Of a DNA stretch of 64,000 bases, positions 61,167 to 64,000 are shown piece by piece. The DNA is from Pseudomonas sp. LFM046. Its GTDB lineage: Bacteria > Pseudomonadota > Gammaproteobacteria > Pseudomonadales > Pseudomonadaceae. The position numbers and the translations under genes were made by a program. Location: assembly GCF_000949385.2 (NCBI RefSeq), contig NZ_JYKO02000001.1:186001-250000 (forward strand), read 5' to 3'. Under the pieces are notes generated by a model, which saw only the letters and a program-made list of their open reading frames with translations, did no database searches and was not told the DNA's origin. The number at the start of each line of letters is the position of its first letter. Within the stretch, counting starts at the first letter, position 1.

Positions 61167-62639
61167 TCAGAACACCGAGTAGTAGTCGCCCATCTCGACC
61201 TGGACGGACTTGATGCGGGTGTAGTGGGCCAGGGTGGTCAGGCCGTTCTCGCGGCCGACGCCGGACTGCTTGTAGCCACCCACCGGCATTTCGGCGGGGG
61301 ACTCGCCCCAGGTGTTGATCCAGCAGATGCCGGCTTCCAGCTTGTGGATCACGCGGTGGGCGCGGGCCAGGTCTCGGGTGACCACGCCGGCGGCCAGGCC
61401 GTACTCGGTGTCGTTGGCGCGGCGAATCACTTCTTCCTCGGTGTCGTAGACCAGGATGCTCATCACCGGGCCGAAGATTTCCTCGCGGACGATGGTCATG
61501 TCATCGGTGCAGTCGCTGAACACGGTGGCGGCCACATAAGCGCCCTTGGCGAATTCGCCGTCGGTGACGCGCTCGCCGCCGATCAGCAGGCGCGCGCCTT
61601 CCTTGCGGCCGGCCTCGATGTAGCCCAGCACGCTTTCCATGTGGGCGAAGCTGGTCAGCGGGCCGAAGTTGGTGTTGGCGTCTTCCGGGTTGCCCAGGCG
61701 GATGCGCTTGACGCGCTCGATCACCTTGGCCTCGAAGCGGGCCTGCAGGGCGCGCGGCACGAATACGCGGGTGCCGTTGGTGCAGACCTGGCCGGAGCTG
61801 AAGAAGTTGGCCATCACGGCGATGTCGGCAGCGCGGTCGAGGTCGGCGTCTTCGAAGATGATCAGCGGCGACTTGCCGCCCAGTTCCATGGTCACTTCCT
61901 TCAGCGAGGAGCTGGAGGCGCTGGCCATCACCTTCTTGCCGGTGGAGGTGCCGCCGGTGAAGGAAATCTTCTCGATCAGCGGGTGCTCGGTCAGCCACTG
62001 GCCGACTTCACGGCCGCTGCCGGTGAGAACGTTGAACACGCCGTCCGGCACGCCGGCTTCGGTGTAGATCTCGGCCAGTTTCAGGGCGGTCAGCGGGGTG
62101 ACTTCGCTGGGCTTGAAGATCATGGCGTTGCCGGCGGCCAGGGCCGGGGCGGACTTCCACATGGCGATCTGCACCGGGTAGTTCCAGGCGCCGATGCCGG
62201 CGACCACGCCCAGCGGCTCGCGGCGGGTGTAGACGAAGCTGGTTTCGCGCAGCGGGATCTGCTCGCCTTCGATGGCGGGGATCAGGCCGGCGTAGTACTC
62301 GATCACGTCGGCGCCGGTGACGATGTCCACAGCCTTGGTTTCGGCCAGCGGCTTGCCGGTGTCCAGGGTTTCCAGCTCGGCCAGTTCGTCGTTGCGCTCG
62401 CGCAGGATGTCCACGGCGCGACGCAGGATGCGCGAGCGCTGCATGGCGGTCATGGCGGCCCAGACTTTCTGGCCTTCGACGGCGCTGGCGACGGCGCGCT
62501 CGACGTCATCCTTGCTGGCGCGCTGGACCTTGGCCAGGACTTCACCATTGGCCGGGTTGACGGTCTCGAAGCTGGCGCCGCTGGTGGAGTCGACGTAGCG
62601 GCCGCCAATGTAGAGCTTCTGTTCTTCGAATCGGGCCAT
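61167..62639 (-). CDS. betB: BetB, betaine aldehyde dehydrogenase
   Basis: A 490-residue NAD(P)-dependent aldehyde dehydrogenase that makes glycine betaine, an osmoprotectant and carbon source. [20 protein letters not shown] contains the catalytic Glu, [17 protein letters not shown] the catalytic Cys, and [16 protein letters not shown] the cofactor loop. The ATG at 62639 ([18 protein letters not shown]) gives the standard Pseudomonas BetB length. It lies 47 bases downstream of betI. Confidence 0.98.
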   Translation of the reverse strand: MARFEEQKLYIGGRYVDSTSGASFETVNPANGEVLAKVQRASKDDVERAVASAVEGQKVWAAMTAMQRSRILRRAVDILRERNDELAELETLDTGKPLAETKAVDIVTGADVIEYYAGLIPAIEGEQIPLRETSFVYTRREPLGVVAGIGAWNYPVQIAMWKSAPALAAGNAMIFKPSEVTPLTALKLAEIYTEAGVPDGVFNVLTGSGREVGQWLTEHPLIEKISFTGGTSTGKKVMASASSSSLKEVTMELGGKSPLIIFEDADLDRAADIAVMANFFSSGQVCTNGTRVFVPRALQARFEAKVIERVKRIRLGNPEDANTNFGPLTSFAHMESVLGYIEAGRKEGARLLIGGERVTDGEFAKGAYVAATVFSDCTDDMTIVREEIFGPVMSILVYDTEEEVIRRANDTEYGLAAGVVTRDLARAHRVIHKLEAGICWINTWGESPAEMPVGGYKQSGVGRENGLTTLAHYTRIKSVQVEMGDYYSVF

Positions 62640-62686
62640 GGTGGCTGTCCTCTCTAGGTCTTGTGTTCGCAAGGCTGCCGGGCGGT

Positions 62687-63280
62687 TCACGCCGCCTGCT
62701 TGGCCAGTTGTTGATCAAGGAATTCGTAGGCAAGCCGGCGGGCCTGCTCGGTGTCGAAGGCTTCGCCGGACAGGGCGCCGCGCAGCCAGAGGCCGTCGAT
62801 CAGGGCGGCCAGGCCACGGGCGGCGGCACGGGCGCTTCGTGCATCGAGCTCGCGGCGGAATTGCCAGCAGAGGTTCGAGTAGAGGCGCAGGTCGTTGATG
62901 CGCTGCAAACGGCGCAGGGACGGCTGATGCATGCTGCTGGCCCAGAACGCCAGCCAGGTCTTCATGGCCGGGCCATTGACCTGGGTCTCGTCGAAGTTGC
63001 CGTCGATGATGGAGCGGATGTAGCCCCGCGCGCTGTCGTCGCGCATGGTCTCGCGGCGCTTGCGCACCGCGTCCTGCAGATCGTTCATGAGGAAGCGCAT
63101 GGTGGCTTCCAGCAGGCCGTTCTTGTCCTGGAAGTAGTGGCTGATGATGCCGTTGGAAACCCCGGCGAGCCGCGCAATGTAGGAAATGCTGGCGTCGCCC
63201 ATGCCGACCTGGTCCACCGCCTCGAGGGTGGCGTGGATCAGTTGGGTGCGGCGCAGGGGCTGCATTCCGACTTTGGGCAT
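62687..63280 (-). CDS. betI: BetI, TetR-family choline-responsive repressor
   Basis: A 197-residue TetR-type repressor. The helix-turn-helix is [20 protein letters not shown] with [12 protein letters not shown] after it; the C-terminal ligand domain includes [19 protein letters not shown], typical of BetI. It represses betIBA and betT until choline is present. It heads the leftward operon and is divergent from betT, so both promoters lie in 63281-63513, where a candidate operator is seen. Confidence 0.96.
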   Translation of the reverse strand: MPKVGMQPLRRTQLIHATLEAVDQVGMGDASISYIARLAGVSNGIISHYFQDKNGLLEATMRFLMNDLQDAVRKRRETMRDDSARGYIRSIIDGNFDETQVNGPAMKTWLAFWASSMHQPSLRRLQRINDLRLYSNLCWQFRRELDARSARAAARGLAALIDGLWLRGALSGEAFDTEQARRLAYEFLDQQLAKQAA

Positions 63281-63338
63281 GGGGTTTCCTCCTTCTCCGG
63301 GACCATTCCCGACGAGTTGAAATCCAGCCTACTTTATT

Positions 63339-63355
63339 TTGATTGATCGTTCAAA
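63339..63355. promoter_or_regulatory. Candidate BetI operator between betI and betT
   Basis: TTGATTGATCGTTCAA is a near-palindrome (TTGA...TCAA around GATC) in an AT-rich patch of otherwise GC-rich DNA, 59 bases upstream of betI. Position and symmetry fit a TetR-type site. The remaining 158 bases before betT hold no further site I recognise. Confidence 0.6.
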
Positions 63356-63513
63356 CAACAAAGAATACGATGCGCACCATGGAACGGGATGCGGCAGTTC
63401 GCCGCACCTGATTTCAGGCCTTCGGCCAGCGATTGCCACCCGTCGCCGGCTGCGGGCGCGGGTCTGTCGTTGCGCCCATGAGGCGCCTGCTTTCACTGCC
63501 CTGGATAGTCCAA

Positions 63514-64000
63514 ATGAGTAAAGCTCCAACAACAAACCACGGGAAGGTGCGCCTGAATCCGATCGTGTTCTTCGGATCCACCGCACTCATCATGCTTCTC
63601 ACGGTTGCCTTGATTGCGTTCCCGGAAGAAGCCGGCAGCGTGCTCGGCTCGGCCCAGGCCTGGCTGTCGCGCAGTTTCGGCTGGTACTACATGCTGGCCA
63701 TCGGCGCGTACCTGTTCTTCGTCCTCTACGTCGCCTTCTCCCGCTACGGCCACCTGCGCCTCGGTGCCGACGACAGCAAACCGGATTTCAGCTACGGCGC
63801 GTGGGCCGGCATGCTGTTCTCCTCGGGCATCGGTATTTCGCTGCTGTACTTCGCGGCGTCCGAACCCATCGACCACCTCTACAACCCGCCGGAAGGCGAG
63901 CCCGGTAGCCAGTTCGCCGCGCGTCAGGCGCTGCAACTGACCTTCCTCCACTGGGGCGTCCATGGCTGGGCCATCTATGCGCTGGTGGGGCTGGCGGTCG
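63514..64000 (+). CDS. betT: BetT, BCCT-family choline transporter (5' part only)
   Basis: The first 162 codons of a betaine/choline/carnitine transporter, cut by the right edge. Three hydrophobic segments are visible (about 17-37, 55-75, 90-112), and GMLFSSGIGISLLYFAASEP followed by IDHLYNPP is the BCCT core signature. It is predicted to import choline with protons or sodium for the BetA-BetB pathway. The short N-terminus (MSKAPTTNHGKVRLNPIVFF) fits BetT. Divergent from betI, which should repress it. Confidence 0.95.
   Translation, partial: MSKAPTTNHGKVRLNPIVFFGSTALIMLLTVALIAFPEEAGSVLGSAQAWLSRSFGWYYMLAIGAYLFFVLYVAFSRYGHLRLGADDSKPDFSYGAWAGMLFSSGIGISLLYFAASEPIDHLYNPPEGEPGSQFAARQALQLTFLHWGVHGWAIYALVGLAV

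Overview
The window is GC-rich, gene-dense chromosomal DNA of a Pseudomonas species close to the P. aeruginosa lineage. Two blocks match P. aeruginosa gene order as I remember it. The left block runs pyrR-ruvX-algH-tonB3-gshB, pilGHIJK-chpABC, rsmE, bioA, an amine oxidase, cytochrome b561 and yceI. The middle block is metK, an ArsR-methyltransferase gene, tkt, epd, pgk and fba. There is no rRNA, tRNA, CRISPR array, prophage or plasmid backbone. Names rest on protein motifs and remembered family sequences; no search was run.

Region by region. 1-3511: leftward housekeeping genes (pyrimidine control, RuvX, AlgH, a TonB protein, glutathione synthetase). 3779-17897: the complete Pil-Chp chemosensory operon that controls twitching motility and surface sensing, dominated by the 2,695-residue hybrid kinase ChpA, which carries five near-identical 44-residue tandem repeats. 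18062-24221: rsmE, bioA, a flavin amine oxidase, cytochrome b561 and two tandem yceI genes separated by the remnant of a duplicated RNA helicase gene. 24347-36883: rhlE, an orphan binding protein and the methionine/SAM cycle (metF, ahcY under an SAH riboswitch, metK, and an ArsR-methyltransferase fusion with a strong palindrome upstream). Interspersed are a thioesterase, a PilJ-type chemoreceptor, a cytochrome c' lipoprotein and ligB.

36961-45878: a LysR regulator divergent from a TDT exporter, then tkt, epd, pgk, a MliC-like lipoprotein gene and fba (pentose phosphate, glycolysis and a step toward PLP), then a small lipoprotein gene. 45971-59264 is the accessory-like part: a PL7 alginate lyase, a 537-base gap, a YgjP-type metallopeptidase, orphan periplasmic binding proteins, an HDOD protein, a DUF1127 gene divergent from a MocR regulator, a REP-associated tyrosine transposase flanked by its REP palindromes, a FUSC membrane protein, dbpA, an MFS efflux pump and a TorT-like protein. 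59377-64000: betIBA and the start of betT, for choline uptake and conversion to glycine betaine.

The most interesting items are the ChpA repeat array, the scarred yceI-rhlE duplication, the RAYT with its REPs, the two-layer control of the SAM cycle, and the PilJ-type receptor beside a cytochrome c'.
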